Translations under genes and position numbers: made by a program
Source: Pyrinomonadaceae bacterium
GTDB taxonomy: Bacteria; Acidobacteriota; Blastocatellia; Pyrinomonadales; Pyrinomonadaceae
Length of the DNA: 64,000 nucleotides
Assembly: GCA_036277115.1 (NCBI GenBank)
Contig: DASUNM010000024.1
Span: 186,001-250,000 of the forward strand
Direction: 5' to 3'
In this document: piece by piece, positions 53,414-63,200 of the stretch
Layout of the letters: the number at the start of each line of letters is the position of its first letter
How positions within the stretch are numbered: the first letter of the stretch is position 1
Notes under the pieces: model-generated
What the model was told of the DNA's origin: nothing
Databases searched by the model: none
Seen by the model: the letters and a program-made list of their open reading frames with translations, nothing else

Positions 53414-54280
53414 ATGAGAATTCGGCTTGTCGCGTTTTTCTTGATGGCGACTGCGACGCTGATTTGTCTGGGCGGGTCTTCGTCGGGCAGCGCACCGATA
53501 GCAGCGCGGTGTGCCGCACCGGCGTCAGCCGAAGTCTCCCGGGCGTTTGCGAGCGATCAGTTGTCGGGGCCGAACCTGAAGGAATCGATCGACCTGCGGT
53601 ATAAGAAACGTTACGCCAAGTGGAAAAGCGAATTTCTCGCGGCCGAAATCGCGCGCGTGCAGTGGGGGCTTTACGCGAAGCATCCGCACCTGACGCTTAC
53701 GATCACCGTTTCGCCGAAGAACAAGTATGGCGCCGGCACCGGCAACTACAAGTGGAATGACAACGGCGAGTTGGTTGAAGCGACTATTTTTCTTGGCAGC
53801 CGGATCGACGAGGGCTATCCCAGTTCGGTCTATTATCCGGTGATGAACGCGCTCGAGCCGTACGAGCAGAATCAGATGATCAGTCGCAACGTCCTCGCCG
53901 CGGCTAAAATCGCCCACGAGTTTGGCCATGTGATGAAAATCGCCGACACGCCCGAGGATGTCTACAAACTCCAGCTAAAGCTCGTGCCGCTTTACAACAA
54001 GCTCTTCCTGAGCAACGGCCACAATGTGAACGATCCGCGGCTGGTGGCAATGGCGCAACAGATGGGTGGCAACCCGGTTGAGATTTGGGAAGACCGCGAG
54101 TACTGGGGCGAGGCCAACGCGATGCTTTACCTGCGCGATCGCATGGCCAACGAAGGTTTTCAGTGCCGCCTCTTCAATAAGATAAAACGCATGGTTGAAC
54201 AGTACGCCAAACGGTATGAAGATAGGTTCACCGAAATTGCCAAATCACGCGGCGTGAATTATTCGTGCAATTGGAAGTAG
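53414..54280 (+). CDS. Exported protein with HEFGH zinc-peptidase motif, 288 aa
   Basis: I do not recognise a named family. A signal peptide (RLVAFFLMATATLICLGGSS) precedes a polar body. His168-Glu169-x-x-His172 (AKIAHEFGHVM) is a zinc-metallopeptidase motif, with Glu and Asp residues further on (EIWEDREYWGEANAM) as possible third ligands. A Pro/Lys-rich 'TVSPKNKYGAGTGNYKWN' segment precedes it. CCAGGAGGACGTTTCA before the ATG is a strong ribosome site. It lies between the salvage operon and the CADD gene without clear link. Confidence 0.75.
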   Translation: MRIRLVAFFLMATATLICLGGSSSGSAPIAARCAAPASAEVSRAFASDQLSGPNLKESIDLRYKKRYAKWKSEFLAAEIARVQWGLYAKHPHLTLTITVSPKNKYGAGTGNYKWNDNGELVEATIFLGSRIDEGYPSSVYYPVMNALEPYEQNQMISRNVLAAAKIAHEFGHVMKIADTPEDVYKLQLKLVPLYNKLFLSNGHNVNDPRLVAMAQQMGGNPVEIWEDREYWGEANAMLYLRDRMANEGFQCRLFNKIKRMVEQYAKRYEDRFTEIAKSRGVNYSCNWK

Positions 54281-54302
54281 CAAACATTCAGTGGAGGAAA
54301 AC

Positions 54303-55013
54303 ATGACTCAAGTCAGTGAATTTCAGACGGAACTACAGGATTCTGTTGAGCGCTATGCGATGCTGAAGCATCCGTTCTACCAGCTATGGAGCGCAGGCGA
54401 GCTTGACGTTGAAGTGCTGAGGGAATACGCGAAGCAGTACTATGCGCACGTCAAAGCGTTTCCGACTTACGTGAGCGCGACTCATTCGCATTGCGATGAC
54501 GTCGCGGTCAGGCAGATGCTGCTCGAGAATCTGATCGAGGAAGAGCGCGGCGAGAACAATCACCCTGAACTGTGGTTGCGGTTCGCCGAGGGATTAGGTT
54601 TGACGCGCGACGAGGTGAAGAATGCGGAACTTCTGCCGTCCACTGTTGACTCGGTCAAGCGATTAAAGGCCTTGACGCAAAGTGAAGATTACCGTCGCGG
54701 CGTGGCGGCTCTTTACGCTTATGAGTCCCAGATTCCGGAAGTCGCGCAGACAAAGCGCTCAGGACTCAAGCAGTTCTACGGGATCGAAGACAGCCGGGCA
54801 GTTTCTTTCTTCACGGTTCACGAGACGGCTGATGAATGGCATCGCGAGACTGAATTGAAAGTTCTCAGCGAGGCGTGTGAATCCGATGCCGCTCGTGAAG
54901 CAGTTATCTCGACGGCAGGCGAAGCGTCAAAAGCTTTGTGGGACTTCCTGACCGGCGTGCAAAGCGCCTTCATCAAGCCGGCCAGTTGCGATTCGACCGC
55001 AGCCGCGGCTTAA
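54303..55013 (+). CDS. CADD-family folate-metabolism protein, 236 aa
   Basis: This is a homologue of Chlamydia CADD (CT610), a heme-oxygenase/PqqC-like di-metal protein proposed to make para-aminobenzoate from its own tyrosine. Likely metal ligands are seen in 'NLIEEERGENNHPELW', 'LYAYESQIPEV' and 'FFTVHETADEWHRE'. Several conserved tyrosines (YAKQYYAHVKAFPTYVS) are available as the donor. GGAGGAAAAC before the ATG fixes the start; the frame opens four codons earlier. A terminator follows. A role in folate synthesis here is inference from the family. Confidence 0.85.
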   Translation: MTQVSEFQTELQDSVERYAMLKHPFYQLWSAGELDVEVLREYAKQYYAHVKAFPTYVSATHSHCDDVAVRQMLLENLIEEERGENNHPELWLRFAEGLGLTRDEVKNAELLPSTVDSVKRLKALTQSEDYRRGVAALYAYESQIPEVAQTKRSGLKQFYGIEDSRAVSFFTVHETADEWHRETELKVLSEACESDAAREAVISTAGEASKALWDFLTGVQSAFIKPASCDSTAAAA

Positions 55014-55041
55014 CCCTTTCGCAACTCAGTTCAGCAAAACG

Positions 55042-55076
55042 AAACCGGCGAGACTCCCAAGGGGACTCGCCGGTTT
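55042..55076 (+). terminator. Terminator after the CADD gene
   Basis: AAACCGGCGAG and CTCGCCGGTTT form an 11-base-pair stem with a 13-base loop, followed by GCTTTG. The T run is weak, but the position 28 bases after the stop fits. Confidence 0.75.
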
Positions 55077-55178
55077 GCTTTGTCTCGACAGCCACGCGAT
55101 AGAAATCGCAGCCCTTGCCATTAGCGAGAGTTATTCAGCCAATAAGAATGTTTAGGTTTTCTTATTTGCCGAACTACG

Positions 55179-55184
55179 TATAAT
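55179..55184 (+). promoter_or_regulatory. Candidate -10 box (TATAAT)
   Basis: A perfect TATAAT lies about 200 bases before the receptor ATG. No good -35 is visible at 16-18 bases. Confidence 0.35.
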
Positions 55185-55382
55185 GGCGGCGTTTTGTGGG
55201 GTCACCGCGCGTCCAGGTTCCTGGGACGCGCACCAATGAAAAAAGCAGGATCTAAAGTCGGCAAGGTCTAACGCTTCTGTCGTTTTTGAGTCCTGTCGTG
55301 ATTAGGAAGGGTCGGGCTTGAGCCCTCTGACCTTGAGCCTTTGATTCCTATCTCTCCGTCAAATTCAATAAGGAGTCCAGAC

Positions 55383-58300
55383 ATGCATAAGCTGAATCCG
55401 GCAAGAGCGTTCGTTCTAGTCGTAATCGTGTTGTCAACCTTCTCGCTTGTTTTCGCACAAGAAACCACTGGCAGTATTGAGGGTACTGTTAAGGACCCGA
55501 ATGGCGCGGTGGTGCCTAACGTTACCGTGACAGTTACGAACGCGAAAGCTGCGGCCAGCGGCACGACAACCACAGGTGTTAGTGGCGGTTTCAATCGCAC
55601 ACTTCAATCCAATGACGAGGGGACTTTCCGCGTCTTGCAGGTTCCGCCGGGAATGTATGACGTGGTGACAACTCCGACCAGCGGATTTGGCGAAGCAAGA
55701 TACGAAAACGTGACCGTCGCCATCGGCCAGGCCACTCAACTGATTATTACGGTGACTACCGGCAGTACTGTGAGTACCGTCAATATTGTTGCTTCGGACA
55801 CGGTGGCAGTCGATACCAGCAACAACGCTATTCAGACCACTATTAGCGCTCAGAAGATTGAGTTAATACCTAAGGGTTCCGGTTTTACCGGCCTGCTAAA
55901 AACCGTACCCGGGACGCGTCCTGAAAGCCGCACAGGTGGTTTTTCAGTGGATGGCGCTTCCGGGGGCGAAAACGTTTTTGTCATCGATGGTCAGGAAGTC
56001 ACCAATTATCGGACCGGGACGCTGAATGAGACTTACAATGTTCCCACTTCGCTGGTTCAGGAAGTTCAGGTTAAGTCGAGCGGATTCGATGCGCTGTACG
56101 GCGGCGCGACGGGTGGCGTAGTTAGTGTGGTTACTCGTGGAGGCGGTAATGAGTTTCACGGCGAAGTCGGTCTCCAGTTCGAAGTACCGAAATTCGGTGG
56201 CAAGCCACGCCCGCTCCTGACCCGGTTCACTTCAGGTGCGGTTTCCACCAATAACTTCGTACAGACCGCTGAGTATTTCAACCCCGCTAAGCAGGGAGGA
56301 ACAAACGTATTTCCCTCGGCTAGCTTTAGCGGACCGATCATGAAGGACCGCGTATGGTTTTTCGCAAGCTACACGCCGCAGATTTTTGAGACCACAGTCG
56401 ACACGCCTTACTTCACAAACCTTCCCGCGGCGCAAAGAACATTCATCACCACCGAACACTACCGGCGCACGAGGAAATACGAATACGCATTCGGGCGGAT
56501 TGATGCGAATCCGATCAATAAATTGAGGGTCACCGGCACGTACCTCTGGAACCCGGTTATTGATGAGGGGAGTGTTCCGACCACCAGTTTCACGAATGTC
56601 GCCTCTTCAGGTTTTGGTTTTCAAAATGTTCCGACCGCCAACTTTGGGGGCAGCATTGGCACCTTGAGGGGAAATCAATATACCGATCTTCAAGGCGGGC
56701 GCCAGAGCTCGAACCTGATGACATTGGCTGGTGTATACACTGCGACCAGCAAGCTCGTATTCGACGCTCGTTATAGTCGCGGATTCCTTAACGAGAAGAA
56801 CGGCAATTACTTTGTTCCCGAGGTGGTTCAGATCTTTAGTTGCGGAACTCCAAACGCCGCTTTCCCGTGCACGACAACCGGGGCAAATACAATTACCCGA
56901 AAGGATGTCTCGCTGCGAAAATCGTTTGAATCTTCCGTGGCTTTCATATTTAGCGCCGGCGGACAACATGAATTGAGGGGCGGGTATCAGCGATTCACTA
57001 TTCTTAACGATGTGCAGTCGGGTAATTCCACCGTCGGACGAATCTCGTTCAACTATGGAACCGACATTGCCACGTTGATCGGTGGAAATGTAACGTCAAC
57101 GCCCGGGAACGTCGGATCTGCTTCATTTAGACGTACCGGAACCAATGGCACTGGGTCAAACCTCAGCCAGAGCATCTTCATTCAGGATAAGTACCAGCCA
57201 CATCGGCGCTTGACGGTGAACATCGGTGTCCGTTTTGAGAAAGAGAATCTACCCTCGTTCAACTCGTTTCCAAGCGCAATCAATTTTGGCTGGGGCGATA
57301 AGATCGCTCCGCGACTTGGCTTCGCCTACGATCTTACCGGCGACGGCAACACGAAACTTTTCGCCAGCTACGGCCGGTTCTTCGACCGGGTGAAATTCGA
57401 GCTGCCCCGCGGGTTGTTCGGCGGCGATATTTTCCTCGAAGATTATTTCGAGCTCTTCCCCGGTGATACGTCAACCAGCTTTAACATTGGGAACATCCTC
57501 AACGGTTTCACCGGACCGAGCGTTTGTCCGACGACCGGTTTTATCACTGCGGGTGCGCGCAGCAGATGTCAAAAGAACTTAAGGGTCAACGCCAACGATC
57601 CGAATGCCTCTGCACTAAATGGCGGGGCCGTAGATCCTAACTTAAAGCCGTTCCGGCAGACGGAGTTCACGATTGGCGCAGAACGGCAGTTCCGCCGACT
57701 CTACATTTTGCGAGCGCGTTACACGTATAAGAATGTCGATGAAGCCGTGGAAGACGCGGGTATTGTTAATGCGGCCGGCAGCGAGGCGTACATTATCGGC
57801 AACCCTGGCGCGGGCCTGCACCTGCAAACGCTCAATACGCTTGGATATCTCAAGTCGACAAGACCGCAGCGCCGTTACGACGGGGTGGAATTTGTCGTCG
57901 ACCGACCTTTGAAGGACAACTGGTATTTCAATGCGAACTACACTTACAGCCGGTTGTACGGTAACTACTCAGGACTGGCTAGTTCGGATGAGCCGCACCT
58001 GGTTAACGGGCGTCTTTCACCGGGCGTAAGTCGCGCGTTTGACTTGCCGTTTATCGGATTCACCGCACGCGGTGAGAAAGACAACGGGCGGCTTCAGACC
58101 GACCGGCCTCATGTCTTCAACATCTACGGCGCCTACATCTTTGATTGGAGGGGCAGGAAAACACATTCAACTGAAATAGCAGGCTTTCAAACCGTCACTT
58201 CAGGCCAGCCTCAAACCACGACTATCTATGGCGCCTCGACCGTGACGCCGCAAATATTCCTGGGTCGCGGTGATTTGGGTCGTAGTCCGGTCTATTCGCA

Positions 58301-58628
58301 GACGGACTTTAATATCACTCACCGTTATAGATTTGGTTCGGAGAATCGGTTGACCATGGCTTTCGATCTCAACGTGCTGAATCTCTTCGATCAAGCTACG
58401 GTTACGGGCATCTACACCACGGTGAATCCAAGCACCGCTCCGGTTAACGCCGCGGCCCTCGGATTAAGCCAGGTCGCTTATGCTAACGGCATCACCGGCG
58501 GGACCCTGTTGAACCAGATGCAGGCTCGCGTAGCGTCGCAACCAGACAGAAGCGACATCCGGTACGGGCTGCCGTTCCTGTACCAGTCACCGCGGACGCT
58601 GAGATTCGGAGTGAGGTTCCTCTTCTAG
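55383..58628 (+). CDS. Oar-like TonB-dependent receptor, 1081 aa
   Basis: An outer-membrane barrel and paralogue of the receptor at 27323. Signal peptide 1-25, regulatory-like domain ('GSIEGTVKDPNGAVVPNVTV'), plug ('VIDGQEVTNYRTGTLNETYN', GGATGGVVSVVTRGGGNEFH) and a barrel ending RFGVRFLF. Shared text with the first copy includes GFTARGEKDNGRLQTDRPH versus 'NAQLDNGRLPTDRPH'. The start has AAGGAGTCCAGAC upstream, which excludes the 14 earlier codons. A 60-base sample at 57241 has 28 G+C, against 36 at 28201 in the paralogue. It converges with a TPR gene. Confidence 0.93.
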   Translation: MHKLNPARAFVLVVIVLSTFSLVFAQETTGSIEGTVKDPNGAVVPNVTVTVTNAKAAASGTTTTGVSGGFNRTLQSNDEGTFRVLQVPPGMYDVVTTPTSGFGEARYENVTVAIGQATQLIITVTTGSTVSTVNIVASDTVAVDTSNNAIQTTISAQKIELIPKGSGFTGLLKTVPGTRPESRTGGFSVDGASGGENVFVIDGQEVTNYRTGTLNETYNVPTSLVQEVQVKSSGFDALYGGATGGVVSVVTRGGGNEFHGEVGLQFEVPKFGGKPRPLLTRFTSGAVSTNNFVQTAEYFNPAKQGGTNVFPSASFSGPIMKDRVWFFASYTPQIFETTVDTPYFTNLPAAQRTFITTEHYRRTRKYEYAFGRIDANPINKLRVTGTYLWNPVIDEGSVPTTSFTNVASSGFGFQNVPTANFGGSIGTLRGNQYTDLQGGRQSSNLMTLAGVYTATSKLVFDARYSRGFLNEKNGNYFVPEVVQIFSCGTPNAAFPCTTTGANTITRKDVSLRKSFESSVAFIFSAGGQHELRGGYQRFTILNDVQSGNSTVGRISFNYGTDIATLIGGNVTSTPGNVGSASFRRTGTNGTGSNLSQSIFIQDKYQPHRRLTVNIGVRFEKENLPSFNSFPSAINFGWGDKIAPRLGFAYDLTGDGNTKLFASYGRFFDRVKFELPRGLFGGDIFLEDYFELFPGDTSTSFNIGNILNGFTGPSVCPTTGFITAGARSRCQKNLRVNANDPNASALNGGAVDPNLKPFRQTEFTIGAERQFRRLYILRARYTYKNVDEAVEDAGIVNAAGSEAYIIGNPGAGLHLQTLNTLGYLKSTRPQRRYDGVEFVVDRPLKDNWYFNANYTYSRLYGNYSGLASSDEPHLVNGRLSPGVSRAFDLPFIGFTARGEKDNGRLQTDRPHVFNIYGAYIFDWRGRKTHSTEIAGFQTVTSGQPQTTTIYGASTVTPQIFLGRGDLGRSPVYSQTDFNITHRYRFGSENRLTMAFDLNVLNLFDQATVTGIYTTVNPSTAPVNAAALGLSQVAYANGITGGTLLNQMQARVASQPDRSDIRYGLPFLYQSPRTLRFGVRFLF

Positions 58629-58651
58629 AAGGATCTCAAAGCTGGACTCGC

Positions 58652-58686
58652 AAACTCGCCTGAAGCGATTCAGGCGAGTTTGTTTT
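58652..58686. terminator. Bidirectional terminator between receptor and TPR genes
   Basis: AAACTCGCCTGAA and TTCAGGCGAGTTT form a 13-base-pair stem with a small loop. On plus it is followed by GTTTTTG. It serves two convergent genes. Confidence 0.9.
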
Positions 58687-58713
58687 TGTGCGAAGCCATT
58701 AAGAATTAGGACG

Positions 58714-59712
58714 TCACTTGGCGGGCGGACTTTCACGATACTGTTTAATCAGTTTCTTGATGAGTTCAGCTTGCGAAGTATCTGGAGTAGTCTTCAAATA
58801 CAGTTCCAGCTCGTTCGCGGCGTCATGGAAACGGTTGAGGTTTTTCCCGTATAGCAGGGCCAGATTCCAATGAACATCGGGAGAGAGCCCTTTCGTAATC
58901 TTGTCCGCTTGTTTTAACGGTTTCTCTGCCTCGACATATCTTTTCGCTTGTCGCAGTGAAACACCGAGCGCAAGTAACGCATCCGCTGAGTTTGAGTTGA
59001 GGCTAACCGCCTTTTGCGCTGCTTCGACCGCCGACTCCGATTGTTTTAACTCATAATGTGAAACACTCAATCCATACCATGCATTAAAACTGCGCGGATT
59101 AACTACGACGGCTTTATTGAAAACTGCCACGGCGTGCTCGTATTTTTGTTGCGTTAGATGCATCAACCCCAACCGCTCTAATGCTAAGTAGTATTCCGGA
59201 AAAATTTTGAGCGAGTTCTCCAGTCCCGCGATCCCGTCTTCCATCCGACCACGATCAAGATCAGCAACAGCTCTTTGATAAATGACTTTTGCTTCGTCGG
59301 GAACCTCTTGCGCGAAAATTACGGCGGCAGAAGAAGCGACGGCTGATTTTCTCAAACGAAGGTAAAAATCAATTTGTATAGTGTCCCTGCCTAGTCTGCC
59401 GGTTGTGTCTACCTCTTGGGTTTGCTCTTCGTAAACGGTGCCCAGCGGCAAAACCCGCACCTGAAACCTTCCCTGCGAAACTCCCCTAAAAATAAATCGT
59501 CCGGATACGTCGGTTCTGATGCGTTGGAGGACGCCATTCACGTCGTTTAGTAGTTCAACGTGGACTTGGGCCACAGCGCGTCGGTGGGGATCAAAAACGA
59601 ATCCGGTAATAGTGTTTCCGGTGCCAGGTAACTGGCCTTTGGCTGGAAGAGCTAATAACGATATGAGCAGCACGCTGACGAAAAAAGCGGCGACAAAATA
59701 ATTCCTTTTCAT
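58714..59712 (-). CDS. Secreted carboxypeptidase-regulatory-like/TPR protein, 332 aa
   Basis: Signal peptide (VAAFFVSVLLISLLALPAKG), a regulatory-like beta-sandwich ('ITGFVFDPHRRAVAQVHVEL', DVSGRFIFRGVSQGRFQVRV) and TPR repeats to the end ('VNPRSFNAWYGLSVSHYELK', 'SADALLALGVSLRQAKRYVE'). It is a clear paralogue of the protein at 26136: both share GTVYxEQxQEV and IFAQEVP/VFAQEVP at matching places. The ATG at 59712 is chosen over 11 upstream codons because it begins the signal sequence. It faces the receptor gene tail to tail. Function unknown. Confidence 0.87.
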   Translation of the reverse strand: MKRNYFVAAFFVSVLLISLLALPAKGQLPGTGNTITGFVFDPHRRAVAQVHVELLNDVNGVLQRIRTDVSGRFIFRGVSQGRFQVRVLPLGTVYEEQTQEVDTTGRLGRDTIQIDFYLRLRKSAVASSAAVIFAQEVPDEAKVIYQRAVADLDRGRMEDGIAGLENSLKIFPEYYLALERLGLMHLTQQKYEHAVAVFNKAVVVNPRSFNAWYGLSVSHYELKQSESAVEAAQKAVSLNSNSADALLALGVSLRQAKRYVEAEKPLKQADKITKGLSPDVHWNLALLYGKNLNRFHDAANELELYLKTTPDTSQAELIKKLIKQYRESPPAK

Positions 59713-60295
59713 GAGCGGAACTCGTGACGTGTGAGGCCTCTGCAACAGTTTCTATTAACTCGCCCTATATACCCCCCGTCTCGCGCTGGCGTCAACAGGA
59801 ATGATTTTGGAGAGACAAGCATGCCCGGGTTGATGCCGGGTTCGTTGGCCGATCCAAAATCGTGAAGAGTCATCCATTATTTCGAAGGCTTACATCGGCG
59901 TCGGTGTGGATTCAACGAAGCTCGAAAGGCTCCGACTCGGCGGGTTCGCGGCCGGCCTTGCACGCTTCATTATTAATGTTTATCCGTCTGATAAGTACTT
60001 TTAGCTTTGATGTGGTGAACAGGTCGCATAAAATGCTGACCCTAAGTTGGTTACCGGCAGGCACCGCGGCGATCTTACCGCCTGTCGAAACCTGAACATT
60101 AACAATCAGAGGTAGACCGGGACCGTCAGTTCATGATACTGACAAGGCGGATTCGCGGTTCGCGAACGTTCGTTGCCTGGTTGGCGCGGCGGCCCGCGAG
60201 TTGCCTAAATTTTTTGTGAATTTCCGCCAATGAGTTCGCATTTCCGAGGACGAACCATCAACCGCAAATCAAAACCGAATCGAGAGGATCCCCTA
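59713..60295. other. 583-base gap before the third Oar-like receptor gene
   Basis: No credible gene. Contains a candidate promoter (60007-60034) and several short inverted stretches such as CATGCCCGGGTTGATGCCGG (59820 on), none followed by a T run. The upstream part would hold the promoter of the TPR gene. Confidence 0.45.
60007..60034 (+). promoter_or_regulatory. Candidate promoter of the third receptor gene
   Basis: TTGATG and TAAAAT are 16 bases apart, about 260 bases upstream of the ATG. By eye only. Confidence 0.35.
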
Positions 60296-63200
60296 ATGAG
60301 AGACTACGTCAAATTTCTGCGAATCGCGCTGGTAGCAGTCATTCTAGTTTTAGGTCTGAGCCAGGGGGCGAATGCCCAGGAAATAACGGGCGGAATTGTG
60401 GGCACGGTAAAAGACGCCGCCGGCGCATCGGTTCCGGGGGCTACGGTCACTGTTACTAACCGTGGAACTCAACTCGCGGTTCGCACCGTACAATCCGACG
60501 ATCAGGGTCAATACACCGTTGGCGATTTGCCGGCCACCAGCTATGACGTGTCCTTTGAGGCCAAGGGCTTCAAAAAACAAATTCAAAGCAACGTTGAGGT
60601 TAACGTTGGTGTTCGTCGCACTCTCGACGCGACATTGGATGCGGGTGACATTTCCGAAGTAGTTACGATTGAAGCGAATCCAGTCGCCGTCGAACTGACT
60701 ACGGCGACCGTCGGAACCGTGATCAGCGGCGATCAGGCGACTCAACTCGCGCTTAATAATCGCAACTGGGTGCAATTGATCACGCTGGCGCCTGGCGTTT
60801 CGAACGATCTCGCCGATCAGGTTTATGTGGGAACGACGAACCCTGCTGGTCAGGCAAACACGATGAACATTTCGGTCAACGGAGCCCGCAGTGCGCAGAA
60901 TACATATACGGTCGATGGGTCTGACGTCACCGATCGCGGATCGAACATCACCATTCAGGCTTATCCCAGTGTGGACTCGATTGCTGAATTCAAGGTCCAA
61001 CGCAGTCTGTTTCCGGCTGAGTCCGGTCGCAGCGGCGGCGGCCAGATTAATGTCGTCACCCGTGGAGGTGGCCGCGAGTTTCATGGCTCGTTGTATGAGT
61101 TCGTTCGCAACGACATACTGAACGCAAATGATTTCATCTCGAACCGAGCTACCAACCCGGCTTTCGGGCGTGAGTCGAATGGCAAAGCCAAGCGTGCGCC
61201 GTTCCGTTACAACAACTTTGGCGGCACTCTCAGCGGGCCGGTTTACCTCCCGTTATTTGGTGAAGGCGGTGACGCGGTAAAGAGACTGTCGAGAACCTTC
61301 TTCTTCTTCTCGGAGGAACAACGCAAGGATCGTCGCTATCCCAGCTTGAGTGGAAGCGTGCCCGATTTGAACATGCGGCAGGGAATCTTTCCCATGGACA
61401 TCTGTATTCGGGCAAACATTCCCACGACTGCCACGGCCACGTGTTTGGAAGTGCTCCCGGCGGGCCAGCCTCTCTCTTCTCGTGTCGCGATCAATCCCAT
61501 CGCGCAACAGTATCTAGGCTTTGTTTATAACCGATTGCCTCCACCCTCCGATCCGGTTACGCGCGTGCTGACGTTTCCGGCGAGCGGAATCGCGGATTTC
61601 CGGCAGGAGATTCTCCGGCTTGACCACGCATTCAATGACGATTGGTCGCTTTACTACCGCTTTGAACGTGACTACATCCCCACGGTCGATGCGAACTCAC
61701 TCTTTTCATCCGGTTCAGGTTTGCCGGGAGTCTCGACCAGTTCTACCAATTCACCTGGAAAGACTCATACCTTACAAGCGACTTGGGTCGTCAACCCGAG
61801 CTTGGCGGTTGTTGGCCGTTGGAATTATGGCTACGGGGCAATCCTGAGTGAGACCGTCGGCACCCTGGCGTTGGACAATTCGCCGATTACCCCGCCTCTG
61901 GCTTATGCGAGGACCAAGGACTTTGTTCCCACGATCACCGGCAACGGCTTTAGTAATTTGGTGACGTTCGGTGACTACGACAACTTTTCCTACAAGCACA
62001 ACTTCAGTGGAGATGTTACCTGGACCCGGGGGACGCATACCATGAAGTTCGGCGGAATGTATTCGTACTACCGCAAGAACGAGAACAATCTGGCCGGCAA
62101 CAACGCGGGCGGATTTAGCGCGTTTCTCAATACGGTGCCGAATAGCATCGTCCACGGTACAGTCGTGCCTGGAACTGCCGCCGCTCAGGAACCTAACGCC
62201 ACCCGCCGCGCTAACTTCCAGTCATTCGCGAATTTCCTAATGGGAAATAATGTCAGCTTTACCCAAGCGCGGTTTGACTACGTGGCTGATTTTCGTCAGT
62301 TCACGGTCGAAAGTTATGCGCAGGATGAATGGCGTGCTCGTCGCAATCTGACCGTGTACTACGGCGTTCGCCACGCTTACTTCGGGCACCCGTATGACCG
62401 CAATGGGCGCTTATCGAATTTTGTCCCGGAGTTATACAACCCCGCCAATGCGCCGCAGGTAACCGGCGCCGGCAACCGCGTGGTCGGCACTGGAAACTTC
62501 TGCAACGGCATGATTGTGAATGCGCAGAATGTGCAGGCGGCGGCGAATAACTGCACGCCGGCGGCTTCGCCGTTTGGCAAGTATATCGTTGAGGCGCCTA
62601 AGGCGAATTTTGCTCCGCGATTTGGCCTTGCGTGGGATCCTTTTGGTAAAGGCCGCACCTCAATTCGCACCGGTTATGGTATCTACTACGATCAAATCTT
62701 AAACGGCTGGGCGCTCCAAATAATTGGAGGAAATCCGCCGTACCAGGAGACTTTCTCGATCGCTGCGGTCCCCGGCGGAACCGGAACCCTAGCGACTACG
62801 CCGCGTCTGGATCAGCCAGTTCCAAGTGGGGTGACTGTGACGGCAGGGGCCGTGGCGACAGCCCTATCCGTGCGCGCAATGGAACCGGATTGGAAAGATC
62901 CGTATATGCAGCATTGGTCACTCGAGGGCCAGCACATGCTCGACGACAAGACCATGTTGAGCGTCGGCTACTTCGGCTCAAAGGGAACACACCTGATTGG
63001 CGCGTATGAATTGAACGAGGTTCCCCCTGGCGTCGCTTTAACTCGACAATGCGCCAGTGGCACTCAGACGTTACAAACGCCGGGAGCGACGCTGGTTCCT
63101 TGCCAGGCCCCCGGGTCCTATTTTGGCGGAACCGGCGGTGCTAATTCGGCGATTCTGGATCAAATCCGGCCGTACCGGGGCTATCGATCGATCACAATGA

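Larger units (their letters stand above)
55014..55382. other. 369-base gap before the second Oar-like receptor gene
   Basis: Holds the CADD terminator, a TATAAT box at 55179-55184, and a small stem GCGCGTCC/GGGACGCGC at 55207-55231 that could sit in the leader of the receptor mRNA. No other gene is seen. Confidence 0.5.
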
